64,000 nucleotides of DNA from Thioalkalivibrio sp. ALE14 (lineage in GTDB: Bacteria; Pseudomonadota; Gammaproteobacteria; Ectothiorhodospirales; Ectothiorhodospiraceae). The position numbers and the translations under genes were made by a program. Positions within the stretch are counted from its first letter, which is position 1. Every line of letters starts with the position of its first letter. This document shows, one piece after another, positions 9,170 through 18,355 of the stretch. Location of the stretch: the NCBI RefSeq assembly GCF_000376845.1, contig NZ_AQXY01000031.1, forward strand, positions 300,792 to 364,791, read 5' to 3'. The notes below the pieces were generated by a model. That model had not been told where the DNA came from. It worked only from the letters and a program-made list of their open reading frames with translations, and did not search any database.

Positions 9170-10726
9170 ATGATCGCCCGACGCGACAAGGTCCTGCTCT
9201 CGGTCTCGGCTGCGGCCCTGCTCGGCATCCTGCTGCCGCTGGCGGCGCTGGCCTGGTTCCTGTGGCAGGAATCCGTGGTCGCCGAGGAGAAGCGCCTGGC
9301 CGAACTCGCCGAGCGCCTGGGCGAACAGACCGAGACCACCCTGGTCGATGCCCGCGAACTGCTGGACGCGCTCAACCAGCTGGAGCTGGACGGCTGCTCC
9401 CCGGAACACCTCGAACGCCTGCAAGACGCGGCCATGGCCCGGCCGCATGTGCGCGCCATCGGCTACTGGCGCGCGGCCGAGCGCCAGTGCGGGGCCGGAT
9501 TCGTCCAGGGCGAGGCCCTGACGCCGCCGCGGGCCAGCCGCATCTACGACAGCGGCGTCATCGCCTGGTGGCCCGGCGCGGATACCGCCGTGGGCGGCGT
9601 GGAACTGTTCCTGATGCGCTACGGCCAGCACGACGTAGCCATCGATCCGCGCCTGCTGATCAGCCCGGGCCTGCTGGAAGCCCAGCAGGTCGGCCTGTGG
9701 GTGGAGGGTCTGCCCATGAGCCAGTACCCCGCGAATGCGGACCTCCCCGCGCCCGAGGCCACCCCCGCCGGCCTCAGCGTCGACCGGTCCCGTGGGCGCA
9801 TCGTCAGCCGGTTTTCGCTGGACACGATCTTTCCCATCGACATCATCGCCGTCCAGCCGCTGGCCGCCTTCTGGGACCGCTACCTGCCGACCCTGGTGGT
9901 AGCGGGTCTCTTCGGGCTCCTGCTGGTGGCACTGTGGCTGCTCCTGGTGGTGCAGTACCTGCGGCGCCACCTGAGCCTGGCCAGTGAACTGCGCGAGGCC
10001 ATCGCCCGGGACCAGATAAGCGTCGAATACCAGCCCATCGTCGATCTCACCGACGGCCGCTGCCGCGGTGCCGAGGCCCTTGCCCGCTGGCACCGCGAGG
10101 GGGACGAGACCATCCGCCCGGATGTCTTTGTCCCGCTGGCCGAGGACACCGGTCAGGCCACCGACCTGACGCTCGCGATCCTGCGCGCCATCCTGCGTGA
10201 CCTGGGCGACAGCCTGCGGGCGCACCCGGAACAGACCGTCAACCTCAACATCACTGGCCACGACCTTTCCTCGGACCGCTTCGGCGATGCCCTGCGCACG
10301 GCCCTGCGCGAGGCCGGCGTCGCCCCCGCCTCGATCAAGCTGGAGCTGACCGAACGTTCGCTGCTGAACGAGGACGCCGTGCGCGGGCGCCTGCGGGAAC
10401 TGCGCGGCCGCGGACACCGCATCGCCATCGATGACTTTGGCACAGGATATTCAAGCCTTTCCTACCTCGAGCGTTTCGAACTGGATACACTGAAGATCGA
10501 CAAGACCTTTGCCGATGCCATCGCCCACGAGGCGGTGACCAGCAGCGTGATCGGTCACATCATCGAGATGGCCCGTTCCCTGGAACTGCATATCGTCGCC
10601 GAAGGCATCGAATCGCCCCACCAGGTCGAATGGCTGCGCAAGCAGGGCGTCGACGGGGGACAGGGCTACCATTTCAGTCGCCCCCTGTCCGCCGAGGCCT
10701 TCCTCGACTGGTGTCGCCAACACTGA
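9170..10726 (+). CDS. CSS-EAL membrane cyclic-di-GMP phosphodiesterase
   Basis: A 518-residue inner-membrane enzyme: TM1 (about 8-28), a ~200-residue periplasmic domain with two cysteines (DGCS and QCGAG) as in CSS-domain redox sensors, TM2 (about 235-258), then a full EAL domain (about 270-515). Catalytic motifs are intact: [38 protein letters not shown] and GYHF. It should cut c-di-GMP to pGpG, with activity tied to periplasmic thiol state as shown for E. coli CSS-EAL enzymes. The ATG at 9170 is favoured; a GTG at 9131 would add 13 residues. Confidence 0.9.
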   Translation: MIARRDKVLLSVSAAALLGILLPLAALAWFLWQESVVAEEKRLAELAERLGEQTETTLVDARELLDALNQLELDGCSPEHLERLQDAAMARPHVRAIGYWRAAERQCGAGFVQGEALTPPRASRIYDSGVIAWWPGADTAVGGVELFLMRYGQHDVAIDPRLLISPGLLEAQQVGLWVEGLPMSQYPANADLPAPEATPAGLSVDRSRGRIVSRFSLDTIFPIDIIAVQPLAAFWDRYLPTLVVAGLFGLLLVALWLLLVVQYLRRHLSLASELREAIARDQISVEYQPIVDLTDGRCRGAEALARWHREGDETIRPDVFVPLAEDTGQATDLTLAILRAILRDLGDSLRAHPEQTVNLNITGHDLSSDRFGDALRTALREAGVAPASIKLELTERSLLNEDAVRGRLRELRGRGHRIAIDDFGTGYSSLSYLERFELDTLKIDKTFADAIAHEAVTSSVIGHIIEMARSLELHIVAEGIESPHQVEWLRKQGVDGGQGYHFSRPLSAEAFLDWCRQH

Positions 10727-10733
10727 GGAGAGC

Positions 10734-11468
10734 ATGTCCCACCCATTCAGTACGCGCCGCCCGGGCCACCTCCTGGCGCTTGCCTTGTGGCTGGCCGCCA
10801 CCGCCACAGGCTGCGGCCTGCTACCGGTCGAACCCGACGGGGACCCGCCCCCCGCGACCGAACCCTCGGCCTCCGCCCCATCCCCGGCGGACACCACTGC
10901 CGAAAGCCCGCCTCCTCAGGCGGACCCGGAGCCGAACGCTACCCCCGAGGCCCCGGCCGAGCCGGACGAGCCGCAGGCGCCGGCAGAGGGCCTGTACATT
11001 GCCCGTTCGGACCGTGCCGAAGAGGAACGGCGCGCCACCCTGCGCGAAGAGGGGCACGAGACCCTGGACCCGGATCGCCTGGGTTATTACATGGACGTGC
11101 TCGGCGCCCGGCTGCGCCAGGAACTGGCCGGGCAGCCCGCCACGATCGAGCACCGGGACTCGGGCATCCGCGTGACCCTGCCGGAAGGCACTGGCCAGGA
11201 CCGCGCCCTGGACACCATCGGCCGTCTGCTGGACGAGTTCCGCGCGAGCCTGGTGACCGTCATCGCCGTCCGCCCGACCGTGGAGTCCGCCGGCGAACAG
11301 GCCGGTACCGCCGAGGCCGACGCCCTGTCCGCCGGGCGCCGTCTGGAGGGCGCTGGTGTCGCCCCCGCGCGGCTGGTGCTGCGCGTACTGCCGGCCGGCA
11401 CCGCGCCCGGCAGCGCCATCTTCGCGCCAGAGATCGAACTGCTGATCCAGCCCCTCGCCACCAGCTGA
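10734..11468 (+). CDS. Lipoprotein with Pro/Ala-rich linker and OmpA-like domain
   Basis: A 244-residue protein. The leader ends in the lipobox TATGC (Cys about 27), then a ~60-residue proline, alanine and acid-rich linker, then a globular region starting GYYMDVLGARLRQELAG, which resembles the degenerate OmpA-type lipoproteins related to YiaD. The strict peptidoglycan-binding residues are not obvious. It starts 8 bp after the EAL gene and is followed 27 bp later by a GGDEF gene, so the three form a likely operon that places an envelope protein between opposing c-di-GMP enzymes. Confidence 0.65.
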   Translation: MSHPFSTRRPGHLLALALWLAATATGCGLLPVEPDGDPPPATEPSASAPSPADTTAESPPPQADPEPNATPEAPAEPDEPQAPAEGLYIARSDRAEEERRATLREEGHETLDPDRLGYYMDVLGARLRQELAGQPATIEHRDSGIRVTLPEGTGQDRALDTIGRLLDEFRASLVTVIAVRPTVESAGEQAGTAEADALSAGRRLEGAGVAPARLVLRVLPAGTAPGSAIFAPEIELLIQPLATS

Positions 11469-11494
11469 AACTCCGAACAAGGACCCGATTCGCC

Positions 11495-12520
11495 ATGGAT
11501 GCCACTCTCCCCAACGGACCGCAGGATGCGAACGCGGACAGCGAACAGGATGCCGCAGCCCCCGTGGCCCGCACCGAGATGGAGCCGGACAGCACGGTCT
11601 ATCGCACCCTGCTGGAATCCACCCGCGCCATCCCCTGGCGCATCGACTGGGCCACCATGCGGTTCACCTACATCGGCCCCCAGATCGAGGCCCTGCTGGG
11701 CTGGACGCCGGAGAGCTGGGTCAGCATCGACGACTGGGTGGAGCGCATGCACCCGGACGACCGTGAATCGGTCGTCAACTTCTGCGTAACGCAATCACAG
11801 TCCGGGGTCGACCACGAGGCCGACTACCGCGCCCTGACCCGGGATGGTCATTACATCTGGATTCGCGATGTCGTCCACGTGGTGCGCAAGGACGGCGAGG
11901 TCGAGGCACTCGTGGGCTTTATGTTCGACATCAGCGAGCGCAAGCAGCAGGAAGAGGAGCTGCTGCGCCTGAAGACCGAGCTGGAGGCATTGTCCTACCG
12001 CGACTCGCTGACCGGCATCGCCAACCGGCGCCAGTTCGACCAGGTGCTCGAACGCGAATGGGCACATGCCCGGCGCGACCAGCGCCCGCTCGCCGTCATC
12101 ATGCTCGATATCGACCACTTCAAGGAATACAACGACCGCTACGGCCACCCGGCCGGAGACCTCTGCCTGCAACGGATCGCCGCCGGCCTCGCGAGTGTCG
12201 TTGGCCGCGAACAGGATCTGCTGGCCCGCCTGGGCGGGGAGGAATTCGTGCTGATCCTGCCGGACACCGCTCCGGAGGCGGCCCACGCCCTCGCCGAACG
12301 CTGCCTCCAGCGCATCCGCGAGGAAGCGATCCCGCATGCCAGTTCGCGCGTGGCCACCACGCTGACCGCCAGCGCCGGAGTCGGCAGCCTGATCCCCGAC
12401 TCCACCAGCCCCGCCCACCAGGTCCTGGAGGCCGCGGACCGCGCCCTGTACCAGGCCAAGCGCAACGGGCGCGACCGCGTCGCGATCGCCATGGCCGACA
12501 ACAACCCCGCGGCGATCTGA
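11495..12520 (+). CDS. PAS-GGDEF diguanylate cyclase
   Basis: A 341-residue soluble protein: a PAS fold of the PAS_3 type (about 35-150, WTPESWVSIDDWVERMHPDD, ending FDISERKQ), a short coiled coil, then GGDEF (about 165-335). The active site is ARLGGEEF with an I-site REQD five residues earlier, so synthesis and product inhibition should both work. It is the third gene of the EAL-lipoprotein-GGDEF set. The frame is open for 700 bases upstream through the lipoprotein gene, but the ATG at 11495 lies right after that gene. Confidence 0.9.
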   Translation: MDATLPNGPQDANADSEQDAAAPVARTEMEPDSTVYRTLLESTRAIPWRIDWATMRFTYIGPQIEALLGWTPESWVSIDDWVERMHPDDRESVVNFCVTQSQSGVDHEADYRALTRDGHYIWIRDVVHVVRKDGEVEALVGFMFDISERKQQEEELLRLKTELEALSYRDSLTGIANRRQFDQVLEREWAHARRDQRPLAVIMLDIDHFKEYNDRYGHPAGDLCLQRIAAGLASVVGREQDLLARLGGEEFVLILPDTAPEAAHALAERCLQRIREEAIPHASSRVATTLTASAGVGSLIPDSTSPAHQVLEAADRALYQAKRNGRDRVAIAMADNNPAAI

Positions 12521-12709
12521 ACCACCCCCGACACCGGTTATCCAAAGGAGTCGCAGGCGGCCCGTGACCGGCCCGGCGCACCGGGCACAGCCCGTCCCGG
12601 TCCGTGATCCACGTCCGGTCCTGGCGAACGTTTCGCGCGACCACGTGGAAAACGCCCCGGATTCGGACCAGACTCCGGGGAATGCGGCACCCCGAAGGGA
12701 GAGACCGAC

Positions 12710-13102
12710 ATGACCACCCTGCACAACCCGACCCACGAACCCGCGCTCTATCGACTCCTCGGGATCGTGCTGCCCCCGGTGGGTGCCTACCGCTACGGCG
12801 CCGCCGCCCATAGCTGCGCCGCGCCAATCGCCGTTGTCTGGGCCGCCGCCCTCGTCTCCCTCGCCTACGCCCTGCTGACCGGACTGGCGGGGATCTCCGG
12901 CTACGGCGGCTTCCCGCTGGCGATCGGCCTGTTCCTCTGGGTGTTCGCCACGGTGTGGACCTTCCTCGTGGTGCGCAACGTGCAGGCCGACCCCTCGCTC
13001 ACCGACCCGCGGACCCACGAACGCCGCGTTCGCCAGCAAGAAGACGAACACGACCCGCTCGATCAGGTCGATCAGCTCCACTCCGGCAAACGCCCGCGCT
13101 GA
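12710..13102 (+). CDS. Small membrane protein, unknown
   Basis: A 130-residue protein with two or three hydrophobic helices (about 33-60, 68-88) and a charged tail rich in Asp, Glu, Arg and His after residue 95. I do not recognise it. A strong AAGGGAGAG precedes the ATG. It stands alone between two c-di-GMP genes on the same strand. Confidence 0.6.
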   Translation: MTTLHNPTHEPALYRLLGIVLPPVGAYRYGAAAHSCAAPIAVVWAAALVSLAYALLTGLAGISGYGGFPLAIGLFLWVFATVWTFLVVRNVQADPSLTDPRTHERRVRQQEDEHDPLDQVDQLHSGKRPR

Positions 13103-13269
13103 AGACTTTGTGCTCAATGGCGGCTCCCCGCGCGGCGTTTGCACCGCGTTACGGAGCCTGAAATCGGCGTCTCGATGACGGTTTGCGCCTCCTTGAGACC
13201 CCTGACAGAATCGGCCAATACGTGAGGATGGGCAGGGGCCCTCCGGGCCGCGGCCGACAGGGGAAGTGC

Positions 13270-15747
13270 ATGAGCGATTTGTCCGGGGTGGAGATCCAGT
13301 ACGAGGATCTGGTGGAAAACCACCCCTTCATCATCATCTGCTATCGACCCGATACGACCATCTTCTATGCCAACCGGGCGGCCCATGAGTACTTTGCACT
13401 GCCCACCGGCGGCCTGCAGGGTCACCGCTGGATTCAGGACCTGCCCGAAGACCGGCAGCCCGAGAACCGCGCCGACCTGCTGCGCTACACCCCCGACGCA
13501 CCCGTACGCACCATCGAGAATCCGGTGCGCCGCGGCGACGGGGTGGATCGCTGGATCCGCTGGACCAGCCGCGCCTTCTTCGACGAGGCCGGAGCGATCA
13601 CCCACTTCCAGACCCTCGGCATCGACGTCACCGACCGCAAGCAGGGCGAGATCCTGCGCGACAACCTGCTGGGGAGCCTGGCCGAGGGCGTCTTCGGTAT
13701 CGATGCCGACGGCCACTACACCTTCCTGAACCCCGCGGCCTGCGAACTGCTCGGGTTCGCCAGCGAAGACGAGGCCCTGGGCCGCAGTTCGCACGAGCTC
13801 TCGCACCATACCCGGCCTGACGGCCAGGCCTTCCCGCCCACCGAATGCCCGGTCTACCGGGTCCTGCATACCGGCGAGCCCCTGCAGGGCTATGAGGAGT
13901 ATTTCTGGAGCCGAACGGGGCACGGCTTCCCGGTACTGATCAACGCCGCCCCGCTGTTCGATGCCCGGGGCCGCGTGACCGGCGCCGTGGTCTCGTTCCA
14001 GGACATCACCGAACGCCGCGCCGCGCGCCTGGCGCTGGAACGGCGCGAGGCAGAACTGCAGGAGGCCCAGCAGATCGCCCATCTGGGCAACTGGATCTCG
14101 GATTTCGAGGCCGGGGTCATCCGCTGGTCCGACGAGGTCTTCCGGATCTTCGGCCTCGAATACGACCAGTGGGGCGCCACCCACGAGGCCTTCATGCAGG
14201 CGGTGCACCCGGACGACCGCGAGCGCGTGCAACGGGCGGTCGACGATGCCCTGACCCCGGGGGGTCCGGAATACGACATCGAACACCGCATTGTCCGCCC
14301 GGATGGCAGCATCCGGGTGGTCTACCAGCGCGGGACGGTGGACTTCGACGCCCAGGGCCGCCCGCAACGCATGGCCGGCGTGGTTCACGACATCACGGAA
14401 CGGCGGGAGGCGGAACGGCAGCTGCACTTCATCACCTACCACGATGCACTGACCGGACTGCCCAACCGCACCCGGTTCGCCGAACGTGCCAGCCAGGCCG
14501 TGGCTGACGCCGAACGTCTGGGTCGCCTGCTGGTGCTGGCCCACATCGGCCTCGACCGTTTCAAGAGCGTCAACGAAGGCATGGGCCAGGCCACCGGCGA
14601 CGAGGTTCTGCAGCACGTGGCCCGGCGCCTGGAGAACCGACTGCCGGGCGGCGGCGTCCTCGCCCGGCTGGGTGGCGACGAGTTCGGCGCGCTGCTGCCG
14701 GTGGAGGCCCCCGGGGCCGTCGCCGGCTCGGTCACCCGCCTGCTGGAATCCCTGCGCCAGGTCATCAAGGCCGGCGAACACGAGCTGTACGTCCCGGGGT
14801 CCATCGGCGTCGCCGTGTATCCCCACGATACCCGGGACACCGCAGACCTGATGCGTCGTGCCGAGTCCGCGATGCACCAGGCCAAGCGCACCGAAGGCAA
14901 CGCCATCGAGTTCTCCTCCGGCGATCTCAACAGCGATGTGCGGGCCCGTGTCTCGCTGGAAGGCCAGCTCCGGCGCGCGGTCGACCATCAGGAAGGGTTT
15001 TTCCTCCACTACCAGCCGCGGGTCGCCGCGGGGGACGGGCGCATCGTCGGCGTGGAGGCCCTGCTCCGCTGGGAGGACGCCGCCGGTACGGTCCATTCGC
15101 CGGGCGCCTTCATCCCGATCCTCGAGGAGACCGGGCTGATCGTCGAACTCGGTCAGTGGATCCTGACCGAGGCCTGCCGCCAGTGCCACGCGTGGCACCG
15201 AGGGGGACTGCCCGCGGTGCACATGTCCGTCAACCTGGCCGCCCCGCAGTTCCGCAACCGACAGATGGCCACCTGTATCGACCAGGTGCTGGAAGAAACC
15301 GGCCTCGACGCCAATTCCCTGGAACTGGAAGTCACCGAGAGCATGCTGATGACCGACATCGACCATGTCATCCGCACCCTGGGCCAGTTCCGCGAGCGCG
15401 GGGTGCGGGTCGCCCTTGATGACTTCGGGACCGGGTATTCCTCGCTCGCCTACCTGCGTCGTTTCCCGCTGGACGTGCTGAAGATCGACCGCTGCTTCGT
15501 CGCGGACCTGCAACCCGGCAACAGCGACGCCGCCATCGTGCGCACCATCCTCGGCCTGGCCGACAACCTGGGCCTCGAATCCGTCGCCGAGGGGGTGGAG
15601 ACCCCGGAACAGCAGGCCTTCCTTCAGGAGGAAGGCTGCCAGACCCTGCAGGGCTTCCTGTTCGCCCGCCCGCAGCCCGCCGCCGACTGCGAACACCTTC
15701 TGGCGCGGCCCGTATCACCCGCCGCGCATCCGGGCTTCAGCGCCTGA
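13270..15747 (+). CDS. Triple-PAS GGDEF-EAL protein
   Basis: An 825-residue soluble protein: PAS1 (about 10-125, ends IDVTDRKQ), PAS2 (130-250, ends QDITERR), PAS3 (265-385, ends HDITERREA), GGDEF (395-560) and EAL (575-815). The GGDEF site ARLGGDEF is intact but the I-site is missing (PGGG in place of RxxD). The EAL site is complete ([40 protein letters not shown]). It may be bifunctional or mainly a phosphodiesterase. The start at 13270 follows GGGGAAG. Confidence 0.88.
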   Translation: MSDLSGVEIQYEDLVENHPFIIICYRPDTTIFYANRAAHEYFALPTGGLQGHRWIQDLPEDRQPENRADLLRYTPDAPVRTIENPVRRGDGVDRWIRWTSRAFFDEAGAITHFQTLGIDVTDRKQGEILRDNLLGSLAEGVFGIDADGHYTFLNPAACELLGFASEDEALGRSSHELSHHTRPDGQAFPPTECPVYRVLHTGEPLQGYEEYFWSRTGHGFPVLINAAPLFDARGRVTGAVVSFQDITERRAARLALERREAELQEAQQIAHLGNWISDFEAGVIRWSDEVFRIFGLEYDQWGATHEAFMQAVHPDDRERVQRAVDDALTPGGPEYDIEHRIVRPDGSIRVVYQRGTVDFDAQGRPQRMAGVVHDITERREAERQLHFITYHDALTGLPNRTRFAERASQAVADAERLGRLLVLAHIGLDRFKSVNEGMGQATGDEVLQHVARRLENRLPGGGVLARLGGDEFGALLPVEAPGAVAGSVTRLLESLRQVIKAGEHELYVPGSIGVAVYPHDTRDTADLMRRAESAMHQAKRTEGNAIEFSSGDLNSDVRARVSLEGQLRRAVDHQEGFFLHYQPRVAAGDGRIVGVEALLRWEDAAGTVHSPGAFIPILEETGLIVELGQWILTEACRQCHAWHRGGLPAVHMSVNLAAPQFRNRQMATCIDQVLEETGLDANSLELEVTESMLMTDIDHVIRTLGQFRERGVRVALDDFGTGYSSLAYLRRFPLDVLKIDRCFVADLQPGNSDAAIVRTILGLADNLGLESVAEGVETPEQQAFLQEEGCQTLQGFLFARPQPAADCEHLLARPVSPAAHPGFSA

Positions 15748-15854
15748 ACACCGCACCGGGCCCGCGCGCCCCAACAACCCCGGCCGAGCAAGGCCTCGTG
15801 AACCGCTCGGCGCGGGGACGCTACGATGAATGGTCACCAACCGGAGGGCACCGC

Positions 15855-16169
15855 GTGCGCGCCGCAATCCTACTGGCAGGAACCATGCTGATCGCCGGCT
15901 GCAGCGCGCTGCCGCGCGGCGATGACGCCCCGCGCGAGGTGGCCTACATCTGCGCCTATGGCCCGGAGTTGACCGCCACCTTCGAGGACGACCGGGCCCT
16001 GCTGGCCTTCAACGGCGCCCGCGCGCGCCTGCAGGCCACTGAAACGGCCTACGGCGAACGCTATGCCAACCCCACCGACGACATTGTGTTCTGGACGCGC
16101 GGCGACGCCGCGATGCTCGAGATGGTAGGGGTATTCTGGAGCTGCCGCGCCCTGCCCGACCGCGGATGA
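15855..16169 (+). CDS. MliC-like lysozyme-inhibitor lipoprotein
   Basis: A 104-residue protein. Its leader ends at the lipobox LIAGC (Cys about 15). The rest matches the MliC fold: YICAYGPELTATF near the start, ETAYGERYAN in the position of the SGxRY loop that enters the lysozyme active site, then a WTRGDAAMLEM segment and a terminal Cys (FWSCRA) that would pair with the first. Known MliC proteins are outer-membrane lipoproteins that block C-type lysozyme. The start is GTG at 15855 with GGAGG seven bases upstream. Its stop overlaps the next start (ATGA). Confidence 0.75.
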   Translation: MRAAILLAGTMLIAGCSALPRGDDAPREVAYICAYGPELTATFEDDRALLAFNGARARLQATETAYGERYANPTDDIVFWTRGDAAMLEMVGVFWSCRALPDRG

Positions 16170-17209
16170 GCGACGCTCCGACCCGTTTCGTCCTGCAGGC
16201 TACCGGCGCGCGCGACGCGGTGCGCGGCCCGGTGGTCCAGAGCCTGTGGAGTGGCTACGGCGAGATCGTCCGCTACCACCTCGAGGGTGCCGACGTGCCC
16301 ACGGTCATCCTCAAGCACATCGTCTTTCCCGACGAACTGGACCATCCGCGTGGCTGGAGCAACGACCGCTCGCATCAACGCAAGGTCCGTTCCTACCAGG
16401 TGGAAATGGCCTGGTATCGCGACTGGGCCGGCCAGTGCGGCCCCGACAGCCGGGTCCCCCGGTGTCTTGCGACCGCGACCATCGGCGACGAACACCTGAT
16501 CGTCCTCGAGGACCTCGACGCCGCGGGCTTCCCGCTGCGCCGGGAACACCTGACGCGGACGCAGGCGCGGCTGTGCCTGCACTGGCTCGCGCGCTTCCAT
16601 GCACGGTTCATGCACCAGGCACCCACCGGGCTGTGGCCCGAGGGCAGCTACTGGCACCTCGCCACCCGTCCGGACGAATGGGCCGCCATCGAGGACTTGG
16701 CGATTCGCGACGCGGCACCCGCGCTGGACACCGCCCTGACCGGCGCCCGCCACCGTACCGTCGTCCACGGCGATGCCAAGGTCGCGAACTTCTGCTTTGC
16801 CCCGGACAGGGATGCCGTCGCCGCGGTCGACTTCCAGTACGTGGGCGGTGGCTGCGGGATGCGCGACGTCGCCTATTTCCTCGGCAGCTGCCTGGACGAA
16901 CGGGAACAGGAGGACTGGGAGGCGGAACTGCTGGATGCCTATTTCGCGGCGCTGGTCGCGGCCCTGCACGCGGGCGGAAAGGGCGACGCGGCCGGGGCCA
17001 TCGAGCGCGAGTGGCGCGCCCTGTTCCCCGTCGCCCAGGCCGACTTCTACCGCTTCCTGGTCGGCTGGATGCCGGACCACTGGAAGATCCACGACTACAG
17101 CCGGCGCACGGCCCTCGAGGTCATCCGCCGCCTTCAGGAAGCAGGCGGCGGCGAACGGGGCTCGACTTCCGGCTCGATGCCCAGCTCTTCGGCCACCTCC
17201 AGCCAGTAG
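16166..17209 (+). CDS. Aminoglycoside-phosphotransferase-fold kinase
   Basis: A 347-residue kinase-like protein. The N-lobe has VILKHIVFPDELDHP with the ATP-contacting lysine, and the C-lobe has the catalytic VVHGDAKVANFCF and the metal aspartate in AVDFQYVGGGCGMRDVAYFL. This combination fits the choline/ecdysteroid-kinase-like branch of the APH family; the small-molecule substrate is unknown. It is translationally coupled to the MliC-like gene (4-base overlap). The last ~20 residues are Ser/Gly-rich and lie antisense to the small gene at 17134, so the natural C-terminus may once have been shorter. Confidence 0.8.
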   Translation: MSDAPTRFVLQATGARDAVRGPVVQSLWSGYGEIVRYHLEGADVPTVILKHIVFPDELDHPRGWSNDRSHQRKVRSYQVEMAWYRDWAGQCGPDSRVPRCLATATIGDEHLIVLEDLDAAGFPLRREHLTRTQARLCLHWLARFHARFMHQAPTGLWPEGSYWHLATRPDEWAAIEDLAIRDAAPALDTALTGARHRTVVHGDAKVANFCFAPDRDAVAAVDFQYVGGGCGMRDVAYFLGSCLDEREQEDWEAELLDAYFAALVAALHAGGKGDAAGAIEREWRALFPVAQADFYRFLVGWMPDHWKIHDYSRRTALEVIRRLQEAGGGERGSTSGSMPSSSATSSQ

Positions 17210-17328
17210 GGCTCGGCCGCGCAGCTACCCCAGGCGCCATGCGCGCCGGCCGGGGCCACGTCGCTCTCTGTGTCCCGCGCAGGTGACCGGCTTGTCGACT
17301 GGGTGTCGTTAGGGTGCGTCTTGTTCAT
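17134..17328 (-). CDS. Small protein of the C-x-AEPYW family (copy 2)
   Basis: A 64-residue protein with SCAAEPYWLEVAEELGIEPE near its C-terminus. It is clearly related to the protein at 8824-9045 in motif, helix and acidic tail, but it has a single cysteine where copy 1 has four. The start is weakly supported (no strong Shine-Dalgarno). Its 3' end overlaps the kinase gene on the other strand by 76 bp. The shared motif between two unlinked loci is the main evidence that both are real. Confidence 0.55.
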   Translation of the reverse strand: MNKTHPNDTQSTSRSPARDTESDVAPAGAHGAWGSCAAEPYWLEVAEELGIEPEVEPRSPPPAS

Positions 17329-17360
17329 GGCGCCTGAAGTATGCCATGCCCCGGTTCCTG

Positions 17361-18254
17361 CTATGGAGCCGGGGATTCGGCCGCGGCCGGTGCCGCCACC
17401 CCGGAGAATCCAGGCCCGCGCACATCCCCGGCCTCCCAGCCTCGGCCGCTGTCGCGGCCGGTCACCCACCACTCGTGCACGAACAGGCGCAGCGGGCCAC
17501 GCACCCGCTCCTCGAAGCGCGTGGGCAGGACGAATCCCTCGATCTCCGCGTACTCCCGGAAGGTCGTGTCCACGTGGGCCCCCTGGGTCGGTCCGAACCC
17601 GTTCAGCGTGATATGCACGCGATACAGTAGCCCGGTCTCCGGATGGATCCACATCACCACTTCATCGGCATCCGCCTCGCCGAAGCCGGGCTCCAGGGTG
17701 GCCAGCACCCGGTAGTAGTCCACCCCGTCCTCGCGCCGATCCGCCAGCCGCTCCATCCCGGTGGTGCGGTGCTTCACGAAGCTCGGGCCGTAGTGGAACA
17801 GCTCGCCGGCATCGGTGGTCATCGCACTGGCACGGATGCGCTCGGGGTCCGTGCTGCGCTCGCCGTCGTAGTACACGCGAAATTCATCGCCCTGGCGGAA
17901 CACACTCTTGGTGCCCTCGGGACCGGTGTAGTGGACGGCGTAGAGGTCATCGGCCGGCCGGTAGCGTTCCTCCCCCAGCCCGCGATAGCCAGCATCCGCC
18001 ACCAGCGGCTGGATACGCTGGATCATGCGCCCCCACTCGCCATCGGTGGCCTGGTTCAGGTCGCCGGCGTACCCGCGCAGGTCCCCGCCGTGGGCCGCCA
18101 GGGTGCGCTGAAACAGGTCCCCGGCCGTCAGTCCATCGTCGAACGCCCGATCCGGACCGGGCTGCGGGAAGGTTCCGCCGCAGCCGGCCAGCAGCAGCGC
18201 GAGGCCCAGCCCGAGGGCCATCATCGAAGTCGCGGATCGTGTCGGATAGTCCAT
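17361..18254 (-). CDS. Outer-membrane-type lipoprotein, unknown
   Basis: A 297-residue protein with a lipobox LLAGC (Cys about 25). The mature part has alternating strand-like segments (DDLYAVHYTGPEGTKSVFRQ, DEVVMWIHPETGLLYRVHIT, FVLPTRFEERV), suggesting a beta-rich LolA/LolB-like or DUF6503-like fold. There is no catalytic motif. The ATG at 18254 is chosen because AAGGAG lies seven bases upstream; a TTG six codons earlier overlaps that site. It is divergent from the BdlA-like gene, and the shared 101-bp region carries palindromes. Confidence 0.65.
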   Translation of the reverse strand: MDYPTRSATSMMALGLGLALLLAGCGGTFPQPGPDRAFDDGLTAGDLFQRTLAAHGGDLRGYAGDLNQATDGEWGRMIQRIQPLVADAGYRGLGEERYRPADDLYAVHYTGPEGTKSVFRQGDEFRVYYDGERSTDPERIRASAMTTDAGELFHYGPSFVKHRTTGMERLADRREDGVDYYRVLATLEPGFGEADADEVVMWIHPETGLLYRVHITLNGFGPTQGAHVDTTFREYAEIEGFVLPTRFEERVRGPLRLFVHEWWVTGRDSGRGWEAGDVRGPGFSGVAAPAAAESPAP

Positions 18255-18277
18255 TGCCGTGCTCCTTTCCAATTACC

Positions 18278-18312
18278 TGTACTGCTCTTGTACACTTACT
18301 GTACAGTTAGTG
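18278..18312. promoter_or_regulatory. AT-rich double palindrome in a divergent promoter region
   Basis: Two overlapping inverted repeats: TGTAC-N7-GTACA at 18278-18294 and CACTTACTGTACAGTTAGTG at 18293-18312 (9 of 10 pairs match). The spot is much richer in A and T than the window and lies between the divergent lipoprotein and BdlA-like genes, so it is a likely operator for one or both. No regulator gene is adjacent. Confidence 0.55.
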
Positions 18313-18355
18313 CAAAGGTAGTGACCTCCACCCTTGTTACGTCCAGGAGCCCGCC

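Noticed and set aside
18277..18312. LexA (SOS) box
   Set aside because: CTG-N10-CAG spacing is not met by any of the CTGT/ACAG elements.
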